DNA of 64,000 bases from Dermatophagoides farinae (taxonomy: Eukaryota > Arthropoda > Arachnida > Sarcoptiformes > Pyroglyphidae). The translations under genes were made by a program, and so were the position numbers. The first letter of the stretch is position 1. Each line of letters begins with the position of its first letter. The notes below the pieces were generated by a model that did not search any database, was not told where the DNA came from, and saw nothing but the letters and a program-made list of their open reading frames with translations. Positions 41,101 through 61,100 of this stretch are shown in pieces. Location: positions 2,791,501-2,855,500 of the forward strand of contig NC_134683.1 of the NCBI RefSeq assembly GCF_024713945.1. The letters run 5' to 3'.

Positions 41101-41887
41101 ATCAACAGGTGTGGAACAAGTGGTGATAGCTTCATCAACCAATATGGATGTTGATTATCAACATCATCATCAGCATCATTCTCATCAACATTCAAACGCT
41201 GGCATAGCTTGTGGTCGTACAAATAATAATCTAATCGATTCTACAATGGATCCTACATCGTCAACACAATCATCGATATCACAACATACATCACCATATT
41301 ATTCATCATTAGATTCACCTTATCAAGATTCATTATCCTATGGTTCGGTTTCATCGAATGAAACAACAAGTTTATCAACGACCGGTAAATTATTTGTTAC
41401 ATCAACGGCGGCATTACGATCACCAGTATCGGCTCATTCACCTCATCGTTTGACACCGGTTGGTGGTGGATCACAATCATACGGTGGTTCACCATCACCA
41501 AATTCATCATCAACATCGGGTAGTAATCTATTACCACCAGTATCGACATTTATGTTTCCCAATAATAATAATCGCAATGAATTCGATTGGTGGAATCAAA
41601 CGAACGGAATGAATCACCATATATCATCATCATCATCACCAACGGGCATGATTCGTAATGGTATGATTGGTGGTGGTCATGGTGGTAATGTTAATTTCAA
41701 TAATATGACCACAACAAGTCCATTAATGACAGCTAAATTGGTTACATCAACAACGGCCTTATGTGATCCTGATATGGATTTCTATGGATTATTACCAATT
41801 CCAAATAGCAATAATAATCCCAATAATAATGATTACATAATAACAACAACAACATCATCATCATCAACAACAACAGCAGCTTTGTAA
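27212..41887 (+). CDS. CXXC zinc-finger protein of the TET/CXXC4/5 class, five coding exons
   Basis: Predicted exons are 27212-28444, 31756-32148, 39568-39967, 40048-40818 and 40902-41887. All have GT/AG junctions (GTTAGT, GTAAGT, GTAAGT, GTATGT), and the phases join into about 1,260 aa. The start is the first ATG after an in-frame TAA at 27197. Residues 1-363 are Pro/His/Ser/Gln-rich. The CXXC finger lies at about 364-405 with eight cysteines (C370, C373, C376, C382, C385, C388, C397, C402), the SHQICK signature and no KFGG motif, as in TET1/3 and CXXC4/5 rather than MLL or DNMT1. Fingers of this class bind CpG-containing DNA, so a nuclear chromatin role is inferred. The rest is Ser/Asn/Thr/Gln low complexity. 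No TET dioxygenase (cysteine-rich plus double-stranded beta-helix, HxD iron site) follows. It may be a Tet that lost catalysis, a CXXC4/5-like gene, or a short isoform. Exons 2-5 and the lack of extra exons in the long introns are less certain than exon 1. Confidence 0.8.
28301..28426 (+). other. CXXC zinc-finger coding segment
   Basis: The segment encodes Lys/Arg-rich KKKRKR, then CGSCPGC, five residues, CGECGPC, eight residues including SHQI, then CKMRKC. Spacing CxxCxxC-x5-CxxCxxC-x8-C-x4-C suits two zinc ions and is the TET/CXXC4/5 arrangement. The finger is followed at once by a Lys-rich tail and the exon 1 splice donor. Confidence 0.92.
28445..31755 (+). other. Intron 1 of the CXXC gene (about 3.3 kb)
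   Basis: It starts GTTAGT and ends TTTTTCAATCATCAG. It contains (GAT)n/(ATC)n, (TG)n, (TC)n near 30,442 and poly-T runs. No nested gene was recognised. Confidence 0.65.
32149..39567 (+). other. Intron 2 of the CXXC gene (about 7.4 kb)
   Basis: It starts GTAAGT and ends AAAATAATTAG. It is filled with simple repeats: (GT)n at 33,036-33,074, (GTT)n near 34,829, T runs at 33,727-33,740, 33,770-33,786 and 34,735-34,755, (CA)n at 38,110-38,139, and (GGT)n at 38,523-38,543. No coding exon or nested gene could be supported, though a short missed exon is possible. Confidence 0.6.
33036..33074. repeat. (GT)n microsatellite, about 39 bp
   Basis: A nearly pure GT dinucleotide run inside intron 2 of the CXXC gene. 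Confidence 0.9.
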
Positions 41888-42640
41888 CATTTTATCTTCA
41901 TTTTATTTTATTTTGATTTTGATTGAAGTTTAATTAGAATTAATTAATTCATCAACATTTGTAACTGAAATTAACACATCTCTATACAATGGACGAATGG
42001 ATGGGCCTTTATCTTTTTTTTTTCTAGGAAATTTTTATCATCATTTTAATATGAAAAAAAATTGTGCCAAAAAATAAAAAAAAAACGCCGAATCATCAAT
42101 AGAATTTGTTGCTCAATTCTTTTCATTTTTTTTTTCATTTCTCTCTCTTTTTCTCTCTCAATTTTAATTTCAAGATCATCATTAATTATTATTATTATCG
42201 ACTGAATCGTTTTTAGTTTTTATAATTTGTAAATTAATTTATTTTATTAATTTCCATTATTGATATGTTTATTTTTTCTATCTTTAACCAAAAAAAAAAA
42301 AAAAAAAAAAAAACAAACAACAAACAAAAACAACAGCAACAACAAAGAATCATATATACTCAAACAGACGACGGCCCTTTTAAAAAAAACCACCGATGAA
42401 AAAAAAAATCCATACATTCAATTTGCCACACATTCGTATCATTTTATTCATTCGATGATGATGAGTGAATATCATCATCATCATCATCAACAGCATGAAT
42501 CATCATGGAATAAACATTGATTGATCAAATGTAATTTTTTTTCCCTTTTTATTTTTTCTTCCTTTTCACCTTTCTGTAATTGTGAATTATTATTTTATTT
42601 GTCAACATCGATGCATAAAATATTTCAAATCCTCATTATC
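41888..42640 (+). other. Probable 3' untranslated region of the CXXC gene
   Basis: The region follows the TAA-terminated frame. AATAAA occurs at about 42,073 and again at about 42,509, either of which could direct polyadenylation. A long A run (about 42,290-42,311) lies between them. No downstream GU-rich element was fixed, so the true end is open. Confidence 0.45.
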
Positions 42641-49715
<7,075 letters not shown>

Positions 49716-50063
49716 CAGGTGTGCATAGCATTTTCATAATTTATTATGGAAAAGTTCATAAAATAAATTGGACAAAATTTTTTTTTCCTTTAAATCACAG
49801 GAATATGAAATGAAAAGACTTTCGAGTGATTGAATATAAATTTTTGTTTTGTCGCTTGTGTATTTTTTTTTTTTTTACTGCAAATAATATTTCGCACATT
49901 TTTGCTTGTCTGATCATTCGGTTTTGGGCGCTATAAATTTTCTGGTTTTTTTTTCATCAAAGTCTGAATATTTTTTTTTCATAGCAAAATTCAATTTAGA
50001 AAAATACTGAAACGAATTCTGATTTGATTCGCGCGAATTTGAATTTTTATATGCACATCTGAC

Positions 50064-50096
<33 letters not shown>

Positions 50097-50948
50097 CGAA
50101 CTGGTTATGGATTTGATTTTTTTTCCTATCTTGTTAAATCAATTGAATTGAATTATGATTGATATCGGATAAAAAATGATGTTGATGATGATCATCATCC
50201 TCATCAACTATTTTAATCTTTTACACACCATTATTCATTATAGTGGGAAAGATTTACAGTTTGATGTAATTTCTTTTTGGATTATCATAATTTTTTTTTG
50301 TAGGAGGGGGGGCAGGAAAAGAGAAGGTGGTAGATGATTAATGATAAAATAATAATCTGCCATAATAAATCTATCTATATAAATTTTATGTTTCTAAAAT
50401 GTATATGATCATCATCATCATCATTATCATTACGTTGATAGTGGATAAATGGATAAAAAACAAAAACAAAAACCTTTTGACACATTGTGTGTGAACAGAA
50501 TTCAAATGGAATTTTTATTTTTATTTTTTTTTTATTTTTTTGTTCGTTTCATGATAATTGATCATCATCGAACTAATTGATGAATTTTTTTTTATTTTGG
50601 TTTTGATTTATTTGCAGCTGCGAATAAAATAAAAAAAACGAAAACAAAAACATTTTTTCATCATTGATGAGTGAATCTCTTGTAATTAATTGATTAATTG
50701 TCCATTTTTATCTCTGAATGTGTGTGTGTGTGTGTGTTTGTGGGATTTTTCATCATCATCATGTTCATTATTATCACGCTATGAATGATTAAATGAATGA
50801 AAAGAAGAGATAGGAGAAAAAAATAGCAATACTTTTTTTTCTGGATTGATTGAATGATCAGTGTTATAGTAAGTTTCAATTTATAATGATATCCGACATA
50901 AATACTTAATTTAGCCCTGTTGATAATGATGATGATGATGATGATGAT

Positions 50949-51211
50949 TACTGGATGACCCAGACATTCGACCAGACGAATCATCAAATCAGATTGGCTG
51001 AGTGGTTCCGGATCTTGTGATGATGTGTATAAGTGTCTAAATATATTGAATGATTTTGATCTGGTGATTTTGTATGTTGGGTTTTTTTCTTCTTTCGGAT
51101 TGACATTTTTTTCTTTTCTCAAATTATCTTCAATCAAATCTTTGCAGTTAGAAATCATGATCGAATTTTTCTCAATGATCCTCATCACCTTGACTTGTAA
51201 AGATGCAATCA
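50949..51211 (-). other. Possible orphan exon or pseudogene fragment
   Basis: About 85 codons have mixed, non-repetitive composition (IEKNSIMISNCKDLIEDNL, KITRSKSFNIFRHLYTSSQ, EPLSQSDLMIRLVECLGHP) between two GAT-repeat runs. An overlapping frame just upstream starts ATGTCGGCACTTATCGAA and reads MSALIESN plus an Asp run. No family is recognised and no paired splice sites are clear. It may be an exon of an unannotated gene, a decayed gene or chance. Confidence 0.25.
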
Positions 51212-54200
51212 TCATCATCATCATCATCATTCGATTCGATAAGTGCCGACATATTATAGCAACAAAACGAAAATAATTGGACTGAAAATATTGAAAAAAA
51301 ATCTCAAATTCAAAAATGCAACGATTAATGTGAACAAAAAAAAAATGAACAAAAAAAATTAATTAAGCAATTCGGTCATCGTCTATGATGTTAAGTGAAT
51401 CGTATTTGTGATCATTCAGCAGTGGTGGTTGCTGTTGTGCTGGTGGTGGTGGTGGCTAACCGAATAACTGACCAATCTAGTCGCGAGCATCAATATCAAA
51501 AATGAGCAAAAATAAGAAAAATTCAAACATAACCAAACCCTAATCAACTTGTAAAAATTAAAAAAAATGCAAAAAATTGATGAGCCCATTATTTATCTAG
51601 TTGTATGATCACACATAAATTTACTATATATCGGAGGGGAGGGGGTTTATTTCATGCCAAGAAAAAAAAAGTTTTCATGTTTTTTTTTGGTTGAAAAAAA
51701 TTTCTGAATTCAAATAGTAAACGTATGGTGAAGATAGTTCACACAAAATTTATTTCATAAATTCGGGTCATTGTGATGATGAACAATTTCTAAAACAACA
51801 GTAAAGTTGTCCACCACAACCACCACCACCACCACCACTATCATCATGATCATCAGACCAATCTTTGATGTCTAGATATTTTACCGCCATTTAAATGATG
51901 ATGATGATATTAAATTGGAAACATTTTAACAAAAAAAAAATGGGATTTTTTTCCGGAAGAAATTTTTTTTTTAATTTTGTATGTTTGTGTTTTATTTGCT
52001 GGGAATTTCTCATTTTATTTATTTGTTTGTGTGTGTGTAGATCAAACCAAAAAAACAAGTTTTAAATTTTCTGCTTTCTGAATTTTTTTTCAAAGTTTTT
52101 TTTTCTCAATCATATATATATCCATCCTACTCTATGCATAACATTAGCATTTCTATTGAATAACACGAATATAGACATAGAATCGGTAGAAACAAATGGT
52201 CATTTATCATTTAAATCAATGCATAATTTTCAGTAATAATTATAATAATAAAATGTTCAAATTCTTGCTAAATTGATGAAGAATTTTTTTTTTGCATTCC
52301 AAAGAACCAAACATTGTTGCTACTGTTTGACAATGATATAAAGATGTATTTATTTGGAATTTTCAATTACTAATAAATGATGATGATGATGATGAACAAA
52401 CGAACACAATACAGACATTAGAGAGCGATTCAATGGAAATGTTTTTTTTTGTTGCGTTTCAAAATTAACAAGAAAAATAATTTATTAAAATTCATCAAAA
52501 ATTTTTTTTTATATTCATATCGAATCTCATTTTGTTCAAGTAGGTTGATTCTTATGAAATTTTTCTAATATATTTATGTTGTATTACAACATTGAAAGTC
52601 GAAACGAGAGAATGTTGAATTTTTATTTTTTTTTTTTTTTTTTACTATTCTGAATTCTGATTTCTCAATATTTTTTTTTCTTTTATTATTTTGAAAAAAA
52701 TAAATTCTATTAATATTCTTTTGTTCAATTCATTCATTCAGTATTTGTCCGTTTTTTTTTCTTACTGTAATATTGACATTTAACAGGAAGTCATATAGTT
52801 ATTGATAATGTAAAATTTTGACATTCATGTTTACACGAATATTTGTACAAAACAAGAACAAGAAAAAAAATTAAAAATATGAATTCATTCCTTTGAATGA
52901 ATCCAAAATTCAATCATATTTGTTTGAAAAGAAGAAATTTATTTCATTTTTTTTTATTTTTAGAAAAATTTCACATTTGTCATCATTTGATTATATTTTC
53001 CTGGCATGAATTTCATTTAAAATAAAATTCTATATATTCTGAATCACCTTGTAGATATTCTGGGATTTTAGAAATGATTCCTTAAATGTTGATTATTATC
53101 TTAATCGATCCTAAAAAATTTTCCTTTCAATTTTTGTTGCTGTTGGTGATCACTGATCATCAATCACCACCACCAATCTTTATTGATGATTTGAATTTTT
53201 CTTCATTTAAATATTCTTCATTTTACTGTGTCATTGTCGTTGCAATTTGGTGATAAAGAATATGAATTATTAATAACGAATTTTGTTTCGTAAGAAACGA
53301 ACACAAAAAAAATTTCATTTAAGAGATATGCCCAGCATCCAAACCAACGACATTAACAGAATTGCCAGTGCAAACACAAACACACACACTCACACACACA
53401 CATACCAGAGTTTAACAAATTCGTTATATTGTCTTCATTTTCAATTCAAAATTGAATAAACAAACAAAACCAGAAAAAAAATTCTAACAACAAGAATAAA
53501 AAAAAACTATAAAGAATAAAGAATTTTTAATAGAAAAAAAAGAATGACGAATAAAGAATTACTATTTTGAAATGAATAAATATTTGAAATTGTGTGTTTC
53601 GTACACATACACACACACAACAACAACAACAACAACACAACAAAAACAAACCGAAGAAGCGTCTTGCAAACATTTTATATACAAATTTAATACAAAGTTA
53701 GAATCATTAGCTTGTGGAAACCAAAAAAAAAAAACGAAACAAAAAACAAAAACTGAATAAAAATTGAGTTTTGAAGTTCCAAAGATGCATGAAGAAAAAA
53801 AAAGTTTTATTACCAAAATTATATTTTTTTTCGCTTGTTTCATTCACATACACACACACTTACGACGTTCCAAAAAAAACACACACACACACAGAAATAG
53901 AAAATGAATTTTTGTTGTTGTTGTTGTTGTTTCAATGGATGAAGAAAAAAAAATTCTAGGGAAAAACTAATTAATAAAAATGATTTTTGTTCATTTCTTT
54001 TCTCATTCATTCATTCTTTGCTCACAATATTAGTGAGATGAAAAAAAAACAAGAATAAATGAATGAATGGAACAACAACAACAACAAAAAAATTATTATT
54101 TTCTTGGTTCCATAGTGTAGAAAAAAAAACAGCCAAAAGAAAAAAAAATAAACACAAAATTTAATGCACAAAGAAGAATAGTCATTTATCTTGGTTTATC

Positions 54201-55067
54201 TTTGTCGATATGGCAGCCATTTCATTCGGTCTATATGAACCGATAAAACCCGTTTCAAACATACACACACAGACACAGTGGCAATCGATTCTATGGTTCT
54301 TTTTCATTTAATTTTTTTTTTCATATAATTTTTTCCATTCTTAAATGGATTGTTCCATCCATCTATAGTTTACGTTTTTTTTTTTTTTTTTTTGCTAGAT
54401 ATATGCATTTGGAACAGAGAAAGACAGAGAGAAATATTAAGAGAATCAAAATCAATCACACACACACACACATTGTGAATTTTGTTTTTTTTTTTCGTTT
54501 TCCGTTTTTTTTAAATCAGAAAATTTATGGATTTCTTATTATTATTATTATCATCGAGACAAATGAAGAAAAAAAAAACGCATCCTAAAAAGGTGAACAA
54601 ATTTTTTTTTTTTATAACAAAATGGCAAACAGCATCGTTCATTCTTGCTTATCTATTCTAATTATTACATATACCAGAATCTTTATCATCATCATCATCA
54701 TCATTATCGTCATCGAAAAAAATAGATTCGTTTTAATTATCAATTCAAAGAATTTTGTAGAAATAAAAAATGAAAAAAATAATAAAATTGAAAATCAAAT
54801 TTTTTTTCCTATGGTATAGATGTTTTTTTTATTCAGACACGAACATCTTTTTTCTTATGTGGTTGTGTTCAATTCATTATTTCAATATGTATGTCTGTGT
54901 GTGTGTGGGCGGGTAATTTTGTTACTCTATTTTGATTAATTAATATTTTTTTTTATTTCTGGTTTCAAATAAAGATTGCCCGCTTCCCTATATTTGGAGT
55001 AAGAAATTCTTGGGGTGTGTGTGTGTGTGCATGAATGGAGCGATCCATTTTTCATATGGTTCCATTA

Positions 55068-55173
55068 TTTATTTTTTCTTTACATTGTCGTCATCATAAC
55101 CATTTACATCATGAAAAGCAAACATTTTTTGGTTTTTCTTTTCTATATTTTGCTTTTTCCATTAAAATTTATT
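55068..55173 (-). terminator. Candidate polyadenylation signals of the GBF1 gene
   Basis: On the minus strand AATAAA occurs at 55173-55168, about 17 nt past the stop codon, and again at 55073-55068. The second leaves a more usual 3' UTR length. The choice cannot be made from sequence alone. Confidence 0.45.
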
Positions 55174-55189
55174 TTTAAAAAGAATCTAT

Positions 55190-58100
55190 TCAAGATTGTT
55201 GCGGTGGTTGATTATTATGTTGAGATGTTGATGTTTGTGGAGCATTCATCAATGTTGTATCATCATTTGGTGATGGCCATGGATATGATGATGATGACTG
55301 TGGTACTAGGATTCGTCCAGGTTGTGGTAACATTGACATTTTGTTCATATTTGTATCCATAATCGATGAGTAAAGAATCGGATAATTAGTTGACGCCATC
55401 GTATTGGTCAAGATTGATGATGTACCAGTTGTTTGTATCATCGAAGAATTTTCATGTCGAGGGTAAAATTGAGCTATTGTTCCTGGATAAACCAAAGGAT
55501 TCGATGTACTTTGAAAAAGCTGTGGTTCTTGAATTGGTTGACTAGAATTTAAATGTGAAATAGGATTCGTGACTTCTTCTGGATTAGAAGGCACCGGTGC
55601 TGTTTTCTGCTGTAATTGCTGTGAATCCGAATGAATGCAAACCGATTCCATATCAATAAAAGTCGAAGGCAAGTTATAAATTGGATATGTGGGGATCGTT
55701 TGAGATGGTTGTTGGTGGGAATTTCCTGTAATGTTGGTTTCGGCTACAATTGATTCTGTTGGAGGCGGAAGATTTTTAGAATGATCTTCAGTTTGGATTG
55801 ATTGATTATTTGGCTGTGAGGATTCCATTGACATTAGAGATGAGGGTGCTTCAATGTGATGCATTTCCTGATGTAGATTAATTTTAGATTTTGAATCTTT
55901 TACAAATTTATTTTATACCTGATTCGTTGCTGGTTCTGACTGCTTGATTTGTGGCTCGATCAAGTCACGATACAAATTTGGCAGAAATTTATTAATACGA
56001 TCCCAAGTGATTGATGCCAATGTTTCATTGAAACAACCGGCAGTTTTCATCACAAGAAGAATGTTTTTCAACGATTCTGGTATGGCCTCTTTCTGTGAAA
56101 AAAAAATTTTAAACTCGAGATTTATCAGAAATGGTTAACAAACTTACCACCAACTCGGTTTGCATATCAGCTTTTATGTATTTTTCCATGAAATCCAAAA
56201 TGGTCAACCACAGAGCTGTGAATGTATTCAACGTCAATAACGGATTCAAGTGTTGTAAGAAAACTTTGCACAGCAAATTTGTTGTACGCATTCTGGTCTC
56301 ATCCATACCGATTGGATCGCACATATTAATAGGTTCCAATAATTTAGAAAGTAAGGGGAAAAGAACCTTGTTAAAACAAGATTCCCATTGGTTGGCATTT
56401 AGCACCTGTAAATCATGCAATAGCAACGTTCGTTGCAGAAATGTAAACGCACAGGTTCGTACTGGTCGACGACAATCACAGCAAAAGAATGCAATCGCTT
56501 GAAGCAAAGGGCACCAGATTGTATTCCATAAAACATCTGATCCAATTTGATCGCCAGCAATCGTTGGAGCATAAAGATGAAAATAATGCATCAAATCCAA
56601 TAATTTCAGAGCAACATTTTCGGTCACTGATGTGATTTCCGATCTGACTGGTTGTTTTTGTTGTTGTTGCTGTTGCTGATATTCATCATCACTATCAGAT
56701 TCACTTGATGATAGTATAGCATTGGTCAATCTAGACAACCGAGATTTATTGGCGATTTTGGAATTTTTACCATGTCTTACGTTTGGTCGAGCTGTTGCAA
56801 ATTGTATCTTGATGGAAGCTTCAACAAATCGACAAAGAACACCAACTGCCATCTGTGCAATTTCATAAACACTGACTGAATCATTTTTCTGCATTGATTT
56901 TGCATTATTGGGCAAATATTCTCGTATGATCAATACCATTATGTCCACACATTTTTCATAAGCTTCAGCATCCATTATTCGATACTGGTATGTGTTGAAT
57001 GAGAAAATATTCTCTGATAAATTCTTTTTAACATTCAAATGTGCAGCCAATTTACTTAGATCATTAGGCATGCTTGGTATCGATGGTATAAAAACATTGG
57101 TCATTGGTTCTTGAGGAAAATTTCTTTTGGTTGAATCTGGTGTTGACGGAGTGTGTGCTTGTTGATGATTATGTATCGATTGCTGTGGTTCCGGTGGTTG
57201 TCCAAGTTTTTTATTCGGTGGATAGTAACCAATTGAAATAGCTAAAATCAAATTATATACGAGTGCCCATTGTTCATTTTTCGTAAGATAACAATTACAA
57301 TGAGATATAAATGAATGCAATGTTTGTGCAGTGTGTTTACGTTGAATCAAATAGGGATCAAAAAATATCAGAATCTGATAGAGAAGTAGAAAGATTTGAT
57401 CATTCAATAAATCTGGTCGTGATGTGAATCGAATTGCCAAACGAAATACACACGATATGATACGTTCAGTTAGATATTCACTTTGTGGACAATAACGCAT
57501 CAATTTAATGATATGGCGATAGATTAGATCCCAGAATATTGAAAGACGATCACGATTCATGAATATAACTTTTAATAGCATTTCCATTTTGAATACTTCG
57601 ATATCATCATCAAATGTATCACAATATTCTACTTGAATCAGTGCCTTGATCAATTCAATTAAGGAATCAATGTGTAGAAATTTCGATTCTTCAATTATCA
57701 ATATTAAAGTTTGGCAATAATCATTAGGTTGATTCGAAGGATCTGAATTATTATTATTAGCTCCTGATTGTTCAGGATCATTAGTTTCGTTGCCAACATT
57801 ACCTGTACCATTACCAGCACCTATAACATCATTGTCATTATTCATTATATCTTGATCGCTTGGTGAATTGCTGGAAAAATATGAATAAAAACTAGATAGG
57901 AAAAATGTCGATTGATTTTGTTCACTTTGTTGTTTCAGATTTTTCAATGGTGTTTTTCTTGTGAAACTAATCTTTTTCGATTCGAGTGCAAAATCATCAA
58001 TCTCTAATCCATCATCAAGTAACTTATTATCGTACCAGTATAATATTAATTCGATAATATTTTTCCATGATGATCGCATTTCGTTGGCATATTCTTTACA

Positions 58101-61100
58101 GATATTAAACAGACAATAAGCAACCAATTCACTTTTGGTAGTTATTCGAGGAGATGCGATAACAAATTTTGATAAGTTTTCAATCAGATTGTCTAAATGG
58201 CCATAATTTGCACAAAGTAATGAACAACTAGCAAAACCTTGATTCAAAACTAATCGAGACATACAAGGTTGACGATCAGGATTCAATTTATCAAACACTA
58301 AAGTTAAAGTCGAAATCGAAGGTAAACAAGAAATTTCAAAAATTGATCGATCTAAAATAGATAGATTGACTACGAAATCTTCTTTTGTATTTTTGAAATG
58401 ATTTTCGACAATAGATGATGAGGGCGAATCATGTTGATTTTTCATGACATTATTTAAATGAAACCAATAGACGCCACTTAATGTTTCGGAATTTTTCAAC
58501 AAACATTTCCACAAATATTTTTCACGTATCACGCCTTGTTGTTCGGCCGGCATGATGATTTCATTGTTTTTGATCATATGATAGATTTCCGTCAACATGT
58601 TTCTATCAAAATCTGTACCACCATTTACTTGACGTAAATTTGATATAAATTCTTCACATGTCATCGGATTAGTTTGACGTTTAACATTTGAATTATGTTG
58701 ATCAACATTTAACATAATAATAGCATAAGCCAAACTGAATGCTGCATCTTCATTGACGAATGGACAGCCATTTGATTCCTAAAATGAATAAATCAATCAA
58801 TCAAAAATCACAATAAACAATATGAACAACAACATACATGCCAATGATGAGCGAATTGTTCCAAGACCAATGAAATGAGCGGAGCCTCACCTGGCAGCCG
58901 AAATGATTCTAAATATAATCGAAGAGCTTCATCAATACGTATATCTTTGAATGTGAAACTTTGTACAAATTTGGACAAAACAGTCATGTTTTTTTTGTTC
59001 GATAAATATTCACCCAATGGTTTTTTGTCAAGCCGAGAATTGTTACGTAAAAATGAAACTACATCATCATCATTTTGAACAAGTTTATTCTCATAAAGAT
59101 ATTCAATTCCTTTGGTAGGCTTTTGATTGAATTTTTCTGTGGCCGCCCACAATAATATTTTTCGTTGTTTCAATGCTTCTATTTGTTCGCTATTGAGAAG
59201 ATTCGGTTTTTGCGGAAACAAATATGTCACACAATACTTATTAATCGTTGGTGCATTCGGTTCCGGTACTGTTTGTTGAATATTTTGTTTTGTTGATTCA
59301 ACTTGAATACAATTGTTGACGAGTTCAAAATTTTCTGTTTCATAATTTCCCTCCGTTGACAATGGTTGTTCAATAGTATCATGATCAACTTGACCATTCT
59401 CGTTATCACCGCCAATAGCATCTGCCATCGTATTGTTAGCAAGACTAGTGGCAGATAAATTATTTTCATGGTAATTATTTTGTGTTTGCTGATTGATATC
59501 GTTGATGACATTATTATTATTGAATTGTTCCATTGTTAAACTGTTTCTTTTTTCATCATCATTAGTTTGCTGTTTAGGAGCAACAGGAAAAGTTGCCACT
59601 GCTAAATCGCGGATGTTGGAAATATTGACAATCATGGTGGCTGGATTCGCTATAAGATAGACATCTTTATCTTTTAGTAGTTCAGCCATTTGTAAACTTT
59701 TCAGATTTGATAATAGCACCTCAAACGATAATATCTGTAAGGCAGTGAAATTTAAATTAGATGATGATGATAACGATGTAGGAGATGTCGGAACATTTTG
59801 ATGTTGATTGTTGTTGGTGGATGAAGAGAAACAATTTTTCGACAATAGTTGCAACAAATCTTCCAATATGTTCGAAGCATAGGAATCACAATCATAATTA
59901 AAAAATAATTCATGTGGTAAATATGGAATGTGATGAAAGAATTGCAATAAATATTCCATGCAAATATCTCGATATTCTAGAGGTATGTTGACCGTTGCAA
60001 CAATATCCATTATGCGAAGTAGAAAAACTTCGAATTGATATTTTAAATGCATTCGAAGATCAACAAATACAAGAAACGATAACCGCAAGACATTAGAAAA
60101 CGTGTTCAAGTTCTTTTCATTTTGTAACAATTGCATAATGTTCCAACAGAGATCGGTTTTGACCACTGACAGTAAACAATAATTTGCACCAATCTCATGG
60201 ACACTAATTTCAAATATAATAGTCAACAATTGTAGACCAACATTGACCATGTATTCAGTATTTTGGCCATCAGGCAATGGATTAATCAATGATGTTAAAT
60301 ATGACAGTAGTTCGTGAACACATGCTAATCCATAGGATTTTTGAATATGTGATTCTATTTTTTGATATACAAACAACAAAAATAGAAAAGAGATTATGAA
60401 TTAAGAACGAATAAACAGGGATAAACAATAAAAACTTACCCAAAGTCGTTAGATCTTCCTTGGTTGATTGTTTAGCTACTTCTAGCTTTGTTTTGTTAAC
60501 ATGTTTATTTTGTCCGGCGGCCGAAACAAATCGTTTGCCCATTCGATTCAATTTATGGAATGAAGCATTATTCTTATCGTGGTAAAAATAATTGAAATCG
60601 GACACATCACTATCACTGCCACCATTACCGAGGCTACCATCGGCACCACTGTGATGACCTTTTTCTTGGAACAATGATATACGTGTAAATAATGCACGTA
60701 CCATTTCGGTTAAAGATTTTACGGCACATTTTCTCAACAATTCGCTTAACCGGCTTTCGAATGCTATACGAAAACAACTTTGCATTATTTCGCAAATTAA
60801 ACCATTGGTTAATGAATAGAATGGCATGACAATCAAACTTTCAAGTATGGCCAATATGGTCATGAGGACAGCTTCATCACTATTCGAATCAGTGCCAACG
60901 AAACGTGCTTTTGTTACAGATTCGGCGATAAGTTTAACTATTTCGCCATCTTTGACAAAACCAAAGTTAAGAAACTTTTGGATCGATTGCAATGCCAAAC
61001 CAGTAACTGGTCCACTAACATCTTTATTGACGATTACATCACAGAATGGCTTTAAATAACTAGCATCCAATGAACCGTTGATTCGTTCCTGATTCAAACG

